This document shows positions 1-12,147 of a stretch of 64,000 bases of DNA, piece by piece. A program made the position numbers and the translations under genes. Under the pieces are notes generated by a model, which made no database searches, had not been told where the DNA came from, and worked only from the letters and a program-made list of their open reading frames with translations. Position 1 is the first letter of the stretch. Each line of letters starts with the position of its first letter. This DNA is from Gnetum montanum (taxonomy: Eukaryota; Streptophyta; Gnetopsida; Gnetales; Gnetaceae): NCBI GenBank assembly GCA_015680685.1, contig MNCI01014892.1, positions 1-64,000 on the forward strand. The letters run 5' to 3'.

Positions 1-1385
1 AATCTTTCTAGAACTTAGCCACCTCACCCACTCCACACACATAATTTCATCCATGCACTTCACAAAGTTGTCATTTCTATAATCAATAGAAAATATATTC
101 AAATTCTAGAAATTTGAATCACTATTTATTAGATTTTAAAACTTTAAGTTAATTTTTTTATTTCTTTCATAATAGAATGTTAATGCCTTTGAATCTTTTA
201 CAGGCATATCCACCTTTACAACTAATAATAATATTGAGATTATGGAAATGTAAGATTGTAGCTCTCTTCATAATGATAACTACTCTTCATAATTCTTTGC
301 AGTTCTGAGTATCGTAAGTTTTACTAATTTGGCTACTTACAAATCCTCTTATGATGAACAAAGTTACATTGTACTAATTTCATCACTTGATACTTTTTCC
401 TTATTTTGGTAATTTGTAACATCATCTTTGGATTTGCTATCTCTATAGGTTCTGCCTTGCTAAGAGTTTCTTGTATTTCAGTGATGTTGGTCTTCCTAGT
501 GGTGCATCTTCTTTTGGTTCATATTCACTTCTCCATTGTAAGATATAAGATACTTATGATTGTTGTTCATAACTCAATTTATTACAAACTTATATTTAGG
601 CTGAGTTCATTGTACTTCGTTAAGTTCCTCATGCACATAACTTCATAAACTTTCCTCATACTTCGTTAAGTCATTATTGACTTGACCTCATTGGACTTTA
701 TGAAATACTTCTTCTTAGCATATTCTTCTTCTTAGTTACATCCTTACAATGCCTACCTTTGCTGATTACTCATGATAGGTCTTGTTAGGAATTTTTCCTA
801 TTGGTCAATCTTATATGTACTAGGCCTTCTTAGGTTCCTTCAATGATTCACAACTTGGCCTATTATAGACTACTACCTTAATCATAGCTTATTCCTTCTT
901 GTAATTATCTTCTTAATTACATCCTAACCTTCTAGATGGTCTTCTCCTCCTCGTTAGGAAATTGGACCAAATTACGAATGGTTCTTCATGGATCTTTATG
1001 TCCTATTTAAGAAACTGGATACTTCTTCACTTCTTTGTCATATAAATAACTTGACAATATTTGGTTTCTTCAATGATCATTATGAATCCATGAATCATAA
1101 TGAATACCTTATTTTTATATTTCTTGTTGCTAATTTCATCTCTATTCACTAATATTTCTATTACTCCATCGTTGTTCCATGTTGTTGCTCATTATTCCTT
1201 ATTGTTCCATACTTTTTTACTTTCTCTCACATTACGAAGTGATAATTTACAGTCTTTTATACTTTGTAAGGAGTAATGACTCTTCATTAAATCATCACAA
1301 TCATTCATAATTACTAATGATTAAGTTAAGAAACTAATGATTGTACCTTAACTTAAGAGTACACTCTAATACTATTTCTAGAAAA
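1..1385. other. AT-rich stretch without a recognisable gene
   Basis: No reading frame here resembles a known family. The sequence is AT-rich with recurring short motifs such as CTTCTTCTTAG and TTCGTTAAG, and the short open frames look random. It is probably the decayed interior of the minus-strand LTR element whose primer-binding site lies at 1694-1705, but no domain supports that. Confidence 0.4.
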
Positions 1386-1640
1386 TTAAATTACTATTAA
1401 TGTTTCCCCTAATATTAATAATGAGATTCTTACAATGACTACCCTAATAGTCATCATCATCCTACCAAAATTAAAGACATTACCATCATTAGACTTAGTC
1501 TCACTAACAATGATGTTAAAAGTTACATTGCTTCTAGCATGCACAAGATGACTCTCAAATACATTAAAATTAGTATAATGATCATGATTTACTTTATCAC
1601 ATTTGAACAAGCCACTTTCTAACTAAGGTGACATACTAGC
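1386..1640 (-). pseudogene. Retroelement protein fragment F (minus copy)
   Basis: A minus-strand peptide here contains FKCDKVNHDHY and, further on, KSNDGNVFN. A plus-strand copy with FKCDEVNHYHY and KSNNGNMFN lies at 9257-9634, so the two are diverged copies of one mobile-element coding region in opposite orientations. It sits just inside a primer-binding site, as the leader or gag start of an LTR retrotransposon would. I do not recognise a domain. The frame is open for about 74 codons only and is flanked by stops. Seen: the repeated peptide. Inferred: retroelement origin. Confidence 0.5.
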
Positions 1641-1693
1641 ATCAAAATTTTAATGAAGATTAAAAATTTAGATGTGGATGCCTCCAAACTAAT

Positions 1694-1713
1694 GCTTTGA
1701 TACCACTTTGATA
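1694..1713 (-). other. Primer-binding site and LTR edge of element F
   Basis: Read on the minus strand, an LTR-like end (CCCTATCA) is followed after 3 nt by TGGTATCAAAGC. That is 11 of 12 bases identical to the initiator-tRNA-Met primer-binding site (TGGTATCAGAGC) used by many plant LTR retrotransposons. The LTR would extend rightward from 1709. Its other end was not found. Confidence 0.6.
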
Positions 1714-2196
1714 GGGATTTACCTAATTGATCCAATTTTACACTTGTCCAAGCCAATTTAGCTTAGAAAACAAGAGTAAAATGAAGTGAAGAAATTCTCC
1801 CTCTATTAATTAATCTCAAATGAGAATTGCATCAATAATGAGGAGTCAAGCTCAACTTAACTCTCCCAAGGATCTTAGAGGCCACATGTATTCCCTCTCA
1901 ATTCCTCAAACTTGCTTACACTTGGATCATATAAGCTCAAGAAAAGAAAACACTCATAAGAAAATTTTCACCTTCCTTAGGCTCATAAAAGACAACACTC
2001 ATACAAGATAGATGAAGCTTCTAGCAAAGATATATGTAAGAATGATTTCTTTGATATTTTTTTTTGAATGTGATGTTAAAGCCATGGAGAATATTTTACA
2101 TTTTAAGTTAGTATCTCCAAAGTAGGATGAAGAGCTTATTGTCAATCCCTTTAGAAAGAACTTATTAGATTTGGGAACTACTATTTAAGATCTTTG
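1709..2196 (-). repeat. Probable LTR remnant of element F, outer edge unknown
   Basis: The inner edge is set by the adjacent primer-binding site. No second copy in the window fixes the outer edge, so the right limit given is arbitrary. No coding sequence was seen in it. Confidence 0.3.
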
Positions 2197-2520
2197 ATGA
2201 AATATCAATAAGATAGGTTACATCAATGCATGCCCATCGATGTATTCCCGTTGATGCATGCTAGGATGTGTTCATGTAGGTACATCAACACCAATGCAAT
2301 CATTGCCTATATAAATGCAATTACCCCTCGCATTTATGACACCTTTTGGTCTTAGTTTTAGCTAAAATCTTGTAGTTTCTTCCTTCGAGAGTTGGAATAT
2401 TTTTCCTTTGAGTGCTCACAATGTGCATATATAAGATTATACATAATTTTATTCGAGTGCTCATCTACTTGGACACATTAGCATGATTAGTAATAAAATT
2501 GAGATTTCCTACATCCATTA
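2197..2520 (+). repeat. Diverged D-type LTR fragment (U3/R)
   Basis: The start (TGATGAAATATCAA) resembles that of the D LTR at 7975. A TATA-like CTATATAAAT lies near 2310. Downstream blocks (GAATATTTTTCC, GAGTGCTCACAAT and TTGGACAC followed by AGTAATAAA) match 8200-8295 in order. Similarity is weak elsewhere. It could be the 5' LTR of D or an independent relic. Confidence 0.4.
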
Positions 2521-2654
2521 CATCACTTAAACTAGTTTACTATTTCTTTTTAGCTCTTTCATCGTGAATGAAGGGGTAGCATAGGGCATTGTAGGTACCA
2601 GTGTCATGGCTACGATGAATCTTTACTCACCACCCAAAGCATGCTAAACATGGA

Positions 2655-2850
2655 AAAGGCAATGAAAATTTTGACAAGGCATGTTTGTGGCCCCCATGAC
2701 TAATATATTACCTCTAGAAGCTACAAGGTCAAAGAATAGAGTGATTTAGACAAATAGTTAGGAAGTTATGGGCTCTAGAAGGTTTTGAGCTCTAAAAATT
2801 GCAAAAACTCCTTGGATGTTTTAGAGAAAATGTTCTAATTTCAAAGGGGG
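2655..2850 (+). repeat. Left arm of a 1.7-kb-spaced inverted repeat
   Basis: This stretch is, with point differences, the reverse complement of 4540-4740. Shared blocks include GCATGTTTGTGGCCCCCAT and TTAGGAAGTTATGGGCTCT. No coding capacity is evident. The arms may be two copies of one repeat in opposite orientation. Confidence 0.65.
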
Positions 2851-4539
2851 ATCACACACATATATTGTATTTTCATGCTACATTGATGGGGTTATGCATA
2901 TAGGGCCTTGTATACACATGGGCTTTGTTAATAAGGCCCCATTTATAGGGTCCATAAACAAAATTTTGAAATTAGAACATTTAAAAAAAAACACCAATTT
3001 TTAAAATGAATTTGAAGTCTATGGAATATGAGGAAGGCCAAGAATATGATGAAATCATTGAAGATGGTTTTTGAAAGCTAAAAAATTCAAAAACTTAATG
3101 GAGAATGTGTGAATTAAAGAAAATACTTAAAGGAGCACATGGTTGGATGCAGGAGATGGTTGTATGAAAGACTTTGATTACAAAAATGCCTAAGGATGAG
3201 ATGCTTAATTAACCCAACCAAGAGATATGCAAGTGGATCCTCCTTGTAGCATGCACATGCCCTGTTCTCCCTTTAATAACCTCAACCAAAGGAGTCTATT
3301 GATCCCAGAGGTGATTAATGGTTTATGAAAGTTAAGGACCAAAACCCAAAAGATTCTACCAAAGAATCCAAGTACGTCAGACAAAGACATGAAACAAGAA
3401 CATGGACACTAGCAGTGAGGTGAGTTATGGGTAGCATAGATGGATGATGGAGAATGTGAAATGAAGTTCTAAATTAAGGTCATAAGAAGTCCCTTATGGA
3501 AGTGTGTTTAAATGACCTAAGAAGATCCATCCTTGGTCCAAACCAAAATCAACTACTTTCAGTGACTTTACATTGCCACTCCAAGACCAATCCATCCCCT
3601 TGAGACACAAGAGTGCTCCCATAGAACAACCACCACTCCTTAAGAAGAAGAAAAGAGAAGTAGTAAGTGAGAGAGGGCCATAGTTAGAGGGGACCTTCAA
3701 GCATGGGCAACATGTCTTTCTAGTCCCATAACCAGTGCTTGTAGCTCGTTTATTTGTCCAAGGGGTATGCTTTGGATTTTTACCATTTTAGATATTTATT
3801 TTATTTTATTCTTTTTCTTTCCTTTTTTTGGTTTCTTTTCTTTTCTTTTCTCTCTCTCTTCTTTCTAGATGGGAACCACACTATGCAAATACTTATTTAA
3901 CTTCCTCTTTATGGTCAACATGGAATGGTAAGAAGTCCATGAAAACACTCATGTGCCCAAGGAAGACTATAAGAGTTGAGAGCCCATCAAATCCAAAGGT
4001 TAATCTAGTAGATAGCAAAAGAAGAATGATATTTAAGGAAACATGAAAGTGCATAAGAATATAATCGAGATCCTTCCATTCATAAGAGGGAGGTCCAATT
4101 TTCTGATAATGAGGAGGAATCACCACTTGATGAGATGATGAACCGAAAAACCTTGTCGATTCAAAAATTCACCTCTAAAATTTCAACTAATATAGATTAG
4201 TTATGAAACTTTATGGATAGAAAATTTCAAGCTATTCTGAAAATTATTGAAGAGTCTAAAGAACAAAGTAGTGATCGTGACCACAAAAGGTAAAAGGAAG
4301 CTAAACATGCCAATCAAAGGAGTAAGGGCAAGATTGTTTCTATAGAGGAAATTCTAAAAACTAAATTAGATGATGATGGTGGATGTGACATCTACCAATT
4401 AAATATCCTAAGGGATGTTGCCCCATCGTGTCATAGTTACAGGAGTCTAGGGTGTGTTCTCTGAATCCACAACTAGCAAAAAGACAAACACCCAAAAGAC
4501 TGCTTTATCCTTAAGGGAATCCCAGGAAATTCCATCAAA
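2851..4539. other. Spacer between inverted arms, no gene seen
   Basis: No recognisable coding sequence. A pyrimidine-rich tract (T runs with CTCTCTCTTCTTTCT) spans about 3785-3868. The open frames of 60-77 codons have no family resemblance and overlap on both strands. Confidence 0.4.
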
Positions 4540-4740
4540 TGCCCCTTAGAAATTGTCACATTTTCTCTCAAATGCCTAAGAATTTTTTGCAATTTTCAGA
4601 TCCTAGGACTTTCCAGAGCCCATAACTTCCTAACAGTTTGTCCAAATCACTTTGTTCTTCAACCATGTAGCTTCCGAAGGTAAACTCTTAGTAATGGGGG
4701 CCACAAACATGCTATTTTTAACAAAAAAAATTTCAACATT
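4540..4740 (-). repeat. Right arm of the inverted repeat
   Basis: Reverse-complement partner of 2655-2850. The arm contains ATGGGGGCCACAAACATGC. Together the two could form a long imperfect hairpin if transcribed through. Confidence 0.65.
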
Positions 4741-4973
4741 TTTCTAACTCTCACAAAGGTTTAACTAAGGAATCATTGTTAAAACACCAAATTACAAGAG
4801 TTAAGCCTTTCCAATGAGCTCTAGTAACAATTAAAATAAAAAATTAATTAATAAAATAATCAATCTACCATTATCCAACTGTAGCCAAGTGTAACTAATT
4901 AACAAGATAAGCTATCCAAAGATTTTAAGTTACACATTACATCTACTAATCCATGGATGTGTTGTGACCATAG

Positions 4974-7723
4974 ATGGCACCAAAAGGCAAACACACATAG
5001 GAAAGAGGACTATCTCAACCAAGGGAAAAATGGCCAAGAATGGGAAGGGGCCAAGAACTAGCCCAGTAAGAACTAATCACAACCCAATCCACAAGACATC
5101 TTAGGGAAGAGGTTAAAGTGGAGTCTATTAATCAAATTCCAAAATAAGTGGCAACAATAGAGCATTCCCACCAGGTTGAGGCACTAGCTCCACAAGTGAA
5201 CCTTAAGGTGACCTTGATGGAAGCCTGCCTAAATGAAATCAGACTAAGGGAGGTCTAGAAGATCGTGCTTCAAGCTTTGAACTTCAGCTCTTTCTTGGAG
5301 CAAGCACCTAAAGAGGTACATGGGATAGACATTCCTATTTTTACACAATAGAAAGGCTAGTTCAATGGTCAAGATTAAGGATATTTTAGTGTCCTACTTA
5401 ATGCAGGCCATTACTAAGGCACATGGGTTACCTGAAACTAGGGTGAATCTCACTGAGATTCCAATGTAGGTGAATCCTACCATTAAAAAGGAATGGATTA
5501 AATGATGATATAGTATTAACCACAAGGAGTAAAATGTGCTCACACTAGCAAAAACAATCCATTTCAAGATTGTGACCTTTCACCTAAATCCCACAATGTG
5601 GCCTAGCAAGATTACTGCCTTTTCTACCTATGCATGTGCTACTCTAAGTCAAAAATTCTTAGTCAACCTTCCATAGCTAATCTATTTGGAAATAGAGAAG
5701 TTGTTCAAGGAGAATGAATGTGGAAGGAAGGCATTCCCCTTCCCATGCCTCATTAGAAAACTATGTCAAAGGAGAGAAATAGTTTGCTAGACTAATGATG
5801 TTGTTCGATGCGCTTCAATCACTAATTGGGCAAAGATGATAAAGGACAAAACTCCTACAACAACAATCCAAGAAGGGAAGTAGTAGTCGTTGCCTCCACC
5901 TACCACTTAGAAAATAGTGATAGACATTGCTACAACATCCCAATGATTGCATGAGTTTTGAGAATGACTCTTGAGTAAGCAAGAGCAAGAAGCAGGCATG
6001 AGTGGTGAAGATCCATCTATGTGTTAGCCTGCAATGAGTCACTTAATTGAGGTGGCCTAAATAATTAACCTAGTAAGGGAAGGTGGACCCATTTTATCTA
6101 CCCAATAAATGTAGTTTTCCGTGAGGTCAAATCCTAGAGCTAAAGAGGTAACGTATCTCTCTTAGAACAGTAGTAACTCCCAAATATTTCTGGGAATGCC
6201 CCAACCTTTTTGGTGCACTTGGAGGATGGTGCTAGGGTAATAGTACAATTGATGTAGCACCAAAGACAAAAGATAATAGTAGGGATGATTGCTAATAGAA
6301 TCATTGAGACACTTAATGCACCTATAACATCTTTACTAAACATCACTCCACTTAAAGATGTGTATATGTCTGTAGGGAACATAAGCAGCAGACTAAGTGC
6401 AATACAACATGAACAACTACTAGAAAAACTAGTAGGAACTAGGCAATTGCTTCTAGATGTCATTGACCTTCTACATAATATAAATACAATCCATTAAGAT
6501 CTACTAAGGAAAGGGGCAAGAATATTATATTAGAAGGGTAGCTCGAAATAGCCAAATGAATGCTTGGTTGTAGAAGTTGTTGAACTAAGAGTCCTGATTA
6601 CCAACGCTGCATTTCTCAACTTAGCATTGATAAGAGATGAAGTTCTTGAACAACTTAATACCATGTTGAAAGGAGTTGAGGGTGTGATGGAAATGATGGT
6701 GTTCTATCGATCCTTGGTAGAGGCCACCCAACATAACATTTAGAAGGGCTTGAATCTGACTTACCAGGAAAATGTTTAGTTGATCACAAAAAATCATTTC
6801 CTATGAAACATTGATGCATATAAACAACAATTGACTAATTTTATCCATCAATAGTAGGAGCAACTAGCCAAAACAAATACAAAGTTAAGGAGATTAACAT
6901 CCGAGAATAGAAACCTCTCCATGAAGAATGTTTGTGCCCTTCACCAAAAGACTGCAATAGAGGTAGCCACTTGGAAATCAAAGGCTCTTAGATTTGAGAG
7001 AGTCAAAGATCACTACAATGACTAGGTTGGCCGACAGAAGGAAATAAATGAGAAACACATTCAAGTGACAAAGGCAAAGGTGAACAAGATCATCCAGTAA
7101 CTCCAACAAGGATGAATGGGATTAATCAATACAATAAAGTAGAAATTTTTCTAAAGAAGTTATAAATAAAGGAGACGAGTGAATATATGAAGCTTGCCAA
7201 TCTCTGGTACAAAAACCTAGATATGTTGACTACCCGATGGCCGTGGTCAGAATTGGAAAATTTGGTGACTAGCTCATAATTATTTTACAAGGCTAAGTTC
7301 AAGCACCACAAGGACACCAAGAAAAATCTTATAAAGAAAAATGCTAAATTTGAGGTTCCCAAGGGAAAATATACTGATCAAAGATCCACTACTAAAAGCT
7401 TGTCCAAAAGAATGAATGATTATTAGAAGTTGCAAAATGCAGTTAAGACATTCAATGTTGAATGTAAAAAATTTGCTGCCTGATTCATCAACATCAAGGA
7501 GTTGTTCCTAGTGATGCCCTATTCATGGGAGATCCCCAGTCTAGCCCACATTGACGATGTTGCATGGACTGTGAATGATCCTTAGAGCAAGGAGGAGAAG
7601 ATGAAGACATTACTAGATGTCTTTCACCTTCCACTAGAGGTAGTAGTTGCAGCAGGACAACCACAACCACCACACAAGCCTAAAGCTATCGAAGGTCCTT
7701 TGGAACCTCAAGAACCTCCATAG
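4974..7723 (+). pseudogene. Element D accessory coiled-coil protein, decayed
   Basis: The frame starts with MAPKGK and is broken by many stops and frameshifts, but can be followed to a proline-rich end (PLEPQEPP) before a TAG at 7721. Near 5.4 kb is KAHGLPE, and near 5.7 kb FPFPCLIRKLC, typical of a broad class of plant transposon-associated proteins. From about 6.8 kb come ENRNLSMKNV and then heptad-like Lys/Glu-rich text. Near 7.2 kb is MKLANLWYKNLDML, and near 7.5 kb SWEIPSLAHIDDVAW then SKEEKM. The same order of motifs is found on the minus strand at 60.7-61.9 and 62.9-64.0 kb, with MELANLWYANLAML and YPWEVLTPSNVEKLAW. No gag, protease or pol domain was found beside it, so D looks non-autonomous. 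Function unknown. Confidence 0.7.
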
Positions 7724-7960
7724 CCTGTAACTCTTTGATCTTCTCAATGATCTTCATGCCATTATAGGATGTGCTGTACAATTTGAAGTAGTCATGTCAT
7801 GGTGTTCAACTTTGTGTCATGAACACCAAAAATTTTGTAATGATGTCAATCTGTACACCTGGGCACTCAGTTTTGTTGTGTCAGTTTGTTGTATCATGTG
7901 TCAATCAATAATTCCATACCTTTCCAATTTTGTAAGGGAACGCAAGCATGAGTTTTCATC

Positions 7961-7974
7961 TAGTCATGGGGGTA
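7961..7974 (+). other. Polypurine tract of element D
   Basis: AGTCATGGGGGTA lies directly before the LTR start TGATGAAG. The equivalent site in E1 and E2, read on the minus strand, is GTGGGGGGGG-TA and GTCGTGGGGGTA before TGATGAG. Confidence 0.6.
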
Positions 7975-8846
7975 TGATGAAGCATCAAAGTTTTTGCATC
8001 AATGGGCCCTTATTAATGTGGCCTCGTTGGTGGGTCCATGTCAACATGGTATTACCCATCGACATAGCATTTGCTACATTTATGAGGCCTCGTTGACACA
8101 ACTCCAAAATAAAGTTTATAAATACACAGTCATCCACCATATTTAGGGATGTCTTGCCATAGCTGTAGTAGAGCTCTTGCAGTTTTTTCATTTGAAGTTA
8201 GAATATTTTTTCTAAGTGCTCACAATAGGAGTTAGAAAGTGCATAGATCTTTATTTGGACACTGATGGACCTGAGCAATAGCAATAAAGATAAGCCTTTT
8301 GATCGAACCTTGTAGCACTTGGAATAAATTAATGATTTATTTGTACATTTATCATTTTCATTAATTAAGATAATTAAGAATTTAATTAATTAACTAATTA
8401 AGCTAAATAGATCAAACACATAAGTACAACCACTTTGAGCATAACATATAGTGCTTGGTAATCCCAGCAGCGCTTAACACTTGGTAACCCAACAATGTTG
8501 TATGCATTTAGGATGTGTACAGAAAGTGGGACCGAATGCTTATGTTAGAATAGTTAGTTATTAATTAGCAATTAGATTTTTTAAATTGGTTAATAAATTA
8601 ATTTTCAAATTGTTATCAATTATAGGCAAATAAAATATAAAATAATAAAAATCATGTGCCCCAATTACACTTAACCATATAACTAAGCTTCATAAGTATA
8701 GTTGGGAAGACAACAATTATCATGATTAGACTTCACTTCCTAGAACTAGCGTACTTAGGAATGTAAGGTTTGTGGAATTCAACCAGATTACACATGAACG
8801 CTTGTAATTCGTATGGTTGGACGTAGGGTATACTTGTCACTCATCA
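7975..8846 (+). repeat. Element D 3' LTR
   Basis: It starts TGATGA and ends CTCATCA. In E1 and E2 the corresponding ends are exactly TGATGAG and CTCATCA, a 7-bp terminal inverted repeat. A TATA box (TTATAAATAC) lies near 8115. The distal half (CTTGGTAACCCAAC, GGATGTGTACAG, GGAATTCAACCAGATTACAC) is the reverse complement of the LTRs at 59685-60554 and 61861-62683. Length about 0.87 kb, like those copies. Confidence 0.8.
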
Positions 8847-8850
8847 TAAG

Positions 8851-9191
8851 TGTAGGATGTGTATAGAACGTGGGAATGATTACTTCACATAGAATAGTTA
8901 TTTAATGAGATATCTAATTAGTTAAATAATTTTATCATTAAACTTCCATTTAATCACCTAGTAATTAGAAGAAAATAATCATAAAATAAACATCTTATGT
9001 CTTAATCACACTTAGCCATATGCATAGTTAAAACAAAAGTGTGGATTAAGAAGATAGAAACTTGCAACTACACAATTCATTATTTAAGGATATTGGCAAC
9101 TTATGTAACTAAGTCTATGGAATTTGACTAGATCCTTGGTGAACACTTGTGATTTGTATGGTTGAATGTAGGGGATATCCACCACTCATCA
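8851..9191 (+). repeat. Tandem duplicate of the D LTR distal half
   Basis: From GTAGGATGTGTATAGAACGTG to CCACTCATCA this repeats about 8510-8846 in the same order with moderate divergence. The LTR is therefore extended by a partial tandem copy, most simply by slippage or unequal recombination. Confidence 0.7.
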
Positions 9192-9256
9192 ATCTTGAAC
9201 CTTCATTTTTTGATAATGTTGTATAAGAACATGTTAAAGATCATGTTGAACCAATC

Positions 9257-9634
9257 ATGGATGAGAGAAGCCATGAGGAGATAAGTATGACTAGACTTTA
9301 CCTTCTAGATGGTCATAATATCTATCATGTTGGAGCTAGTACGATGGATGCTAGTATGTCACTTCAGCTTGATAGTTGTATATTCAAATGTGATGAAGTA
9401 AATCATTATCATTATATTAATTGTAATGTAATTGAGATTCATGTTGTGTATGTTGAAAGAAATATGACTTTTGATACCATTATTACTAACAATAAGTCTA
9501 ATAATGGTAATATGTTTAATGTTGTATGTGATGATGATGGTTATTGGGGTAGTCATTGGAAGAAGATCATTATTAATGTTAGTGTTAACATTAATAGTTA
9601 TTGGATTTTTCAAAATTTGGATATATTTACTTAG
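9257..9634 (+). pseudogene. Retroelement protein fragment F (plus copy)
   Basis: An open frame of 125 codons contains TMDASMSLQLDSCIFKCDEV and is clearly related to the minus-strand peptide at 1386-1640. Its asparagine-rich second half (KSNNGNMFN, INVSVNINSYW) shows AT drift. No known domain is recognised. About 0.6 kb downstream lie a lysine-rich stretch (NTKKKKVKKMKKKERR, near 9.77-9.82 kb) and a polypurine tract at 10189. This would fit the remains of one plus-strand LTR element without pol. Confidence 0.45.
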
Positions 9635-10188
9635 ATTATAACAATGATAAATTTTTGGAGTGTGTTAATGAACTTAATTATCTTAGCTATGATACAAATT
9701 AGTAGCATAAGGGTAATTCAAGTAGTTGTAATATTAATAGTAATAGAAAGTTAAGTGGAAAAATTCTGAACACTAAGAAGAAGAAGGTGAAGAAGATGAA
9801 AAAGAAGGAAAGAAGAAATGTTGGGTTGAGAATACCTAACCCTTTTCTATTTTCTTATTTTTCATTTGTTATAGGTCATGAGGAAAATGTGGAATTTTAT
9901 GCTTTCAAAATGGAAGCACAATAGAGCCTTTGAGGTCAAAGACCTAAACATTTCTTCTTTGCTATAGTTGTCTTCATTGTTTTGTTTATGAGCACAAAAT
10001 TATGCTAATGTATTTAGGTGCATGTATTGGGTTACATGTGTATTAGTGTTAGATAATGGAGACAAGTATTTGTGAGCTACAACTATTCCATTTATGTTGT
10101 GATTTTGTGTACTTGTGTTGTTGGCCTAAGTGAGGAGGCATTTTTCATCCCAAGTGTAAGGGTCTCTTTTGTAGAAGTTAGTCTTTTC

Positions 10189-10208
10189 AAAGGAGGGAGA
10201 TGATGAGG
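10189..10208 (+). other. Polypurine tract and candidate 3' LTR start
   Basis: AAAGGAGGGAGA is followed directly by TGATGAGGAC, the normal arrangement of a polypurine tract at a 3' LTR. No second LTR copy was found to fix the LTR length. Confidence 0.45.
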
Positions 10209-11440
10209 ACATCAACTTACCTCTTTGATGTAATTTATACGCTGAGTATGTTTAGTGACTATTAGGAATCCATCAATTTTGGATAATTTGGGTGTCATTC
10301 AGATGAGTTTTGTGTTTCAAGTAGGCTACTGCCAAGGATTATTGGTCACAGCCCCTCACAGTCTATAGATTGTTGGCTCACAATTTAAATAAAAATCACT
10401 GGGAAAATTCTTCATTTTTTGCCTCTTCTTTCTTTGTTAACTATGACAAAATATGGTTCGCAACCTACAATTCCTCATTACAAAATATGAATTCTTCAAT
10501 CCTCACTACAACTATAGCAATTCATTACTCAACACCTATGCACCAGAGATTCACGATTCTAGACAAATTTTGACAAAATGTTCAAGCTGAATTCGGGAGT
10601 GCATACAGAAGCACATTAAAGCTGCAATGGTATGTATTTCATAATTTCTAATGAAATTTTGTCTCGATTTCCATATATACATTGAAATGTTAACCTTGCC
10701 TTGTATTATTCATTGCCATTTAATTGTTACATGCTTTTCCTCTAGATTTATTAAATTGGCCCTTGCCTTTTTTCTGGATGTATGCATTGTGCATTTAAAT
10801 CTTACTTATCTTTTCCTCTTTCTAAATCCTACCAAAAACTTCATTCCATTGTTATAAATTTTTTTGCCACTTAATTTCATTCCTGGAAAGATTAGATTGA
10901 GTAATAAAAGGGTTTCATTTTATTGCTGTGATTTTGGTCATTAAATAAATTATATCTTTGGCTCAATTATGACTCTAGAGTAAGGAGATGGATTCAATGC
11001 TCTCCATACCTTTGCAAATTTTCTTGCTTCAATTTAGTGGTGATATTGCAACTTGTTTTGTGTTATATCAACTTTCTTCCCTTATTCCATCAATAATCAA
11101 CACAAGAGATTTGAAGCATAACAAGAAATGGATTTGAAATCTCAATTGGTTTTAAGTATTAGCTTAAAGAATTATAGTGAAACTTTGTTAAAGATCACTA
11201 CTATAGCAAATTGCAAAGAGGTGGATCTAATGTTTTTATGCAAATCTATTTTTTTTCAACAGATTTGATTTTTTTTTCAAATGGATCTAACGTTTTTCTA
11301 GTGAATATGATTTTTTTTAGAAAACTTAATATTTCTCCAACAATTTTGTTTTCTCTAGAATTCTCTTATAGGAGATTCTATACTACTCCCAACTTCTTCA
11401 ACCAATATTGAAATTTTTGCTCTTTCTATTGATGCATGCA
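10209..11440. other. Possible LTR and unassigned AT-rich sequence
   Basis: I see no supported gene. ATG-GTATGT at about 10627-10636 looks like a splice donor, but the flanking frame matches nothing. T-rich near-repeats (TTTTTTTCAA, GGATCTAACGTTTTT) occur around 11.2-11.3 kb. Confidence 0.35.
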
Positions 11441-12147
11441 GATTTACGAGCTAGTAGGAAAAAAGTTGTGACGTCTTCTACTAGTAATACTGATGCAACT
11501 AAGATACTTGATTTTTTTCTTCCTAATGATGTATATAGGTTATTGGTTGCTAAATTTTCATCACAATATGTGTTCATTCAAATTTAGGATTACCTAACTT
11601 ATAATTGAAGTTTCATTTCATAGTTAAATAATGTGATAGAAAACATGACATACAAATATTTTATGTCATGTTTTATCTTAGTTTTTTATAACTTGGTGAG
11701 TTAGGCAATGCTTTGATGGTGCAACATGTCCTATATATAAGGTCTTTTATACATAAGCATGCAATGTTGATCATTCGTAAGTGGGCTCTAGACTTTGATG
11801 TTCAATCTAAAAAATATGTTAAAGTTCTATGTTTTGTTGAGTTACATAAACTTTCGTTGATTTCCTAGAAGCCTAAGCAAGAAATTATTAGTCTTCTTGG
11901 TCCCATTAAATGTATAGAGTTTATTTCTATGACTTTTGATTTTCCTAGACATTTTTTGTTGTTGAAATCAATCTTCTCAATCATAAAAAGAAATTGGTAT
12001 TATGAGGAGGAAAGATCCATATTCAACATATTACATATTATAATATTCCTAATTCTTGCAACTTTGATTATAATGAAGGACATTTTTATAATGCTTGTCC
12101 TTTTATGCTCAAAAAAATGTATTGAAGTTAAAGATAGAAACAAATAA
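11440..12147 (+). pseudogene. Gag remnant with a defective zinc knuckle
   Basis: In a broken plus-strand frame, codons at 12057-12098 read CNFDYNEGHFYNAC. This is the CX2CX4HX4C retroviral-type zinc knuckle with Asp in place of the second Cys. The knuckle binds RNA in gag proteins of LTR retrotransposons. The upstream text (RHFLLLKS, NWYYEEE) is open only in pieces. No protease or pol follows. Low sequence quality makes the family (copia or gypsy) undecidable. Confidence 0.4.

Noticed and set aside
406-648. 80-codon open frame as a possible membrane protein gene
   Set aside because: Hydrophobic composition follows from the T-rich strand. No start context, relatives or neighbouring exons.
10370-10640. 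Exon with ATG-GTATGT donor of a host gene
   Set aside because: Only one splice-like word, no similarity in the preceding frame and no matching acceptor exon.
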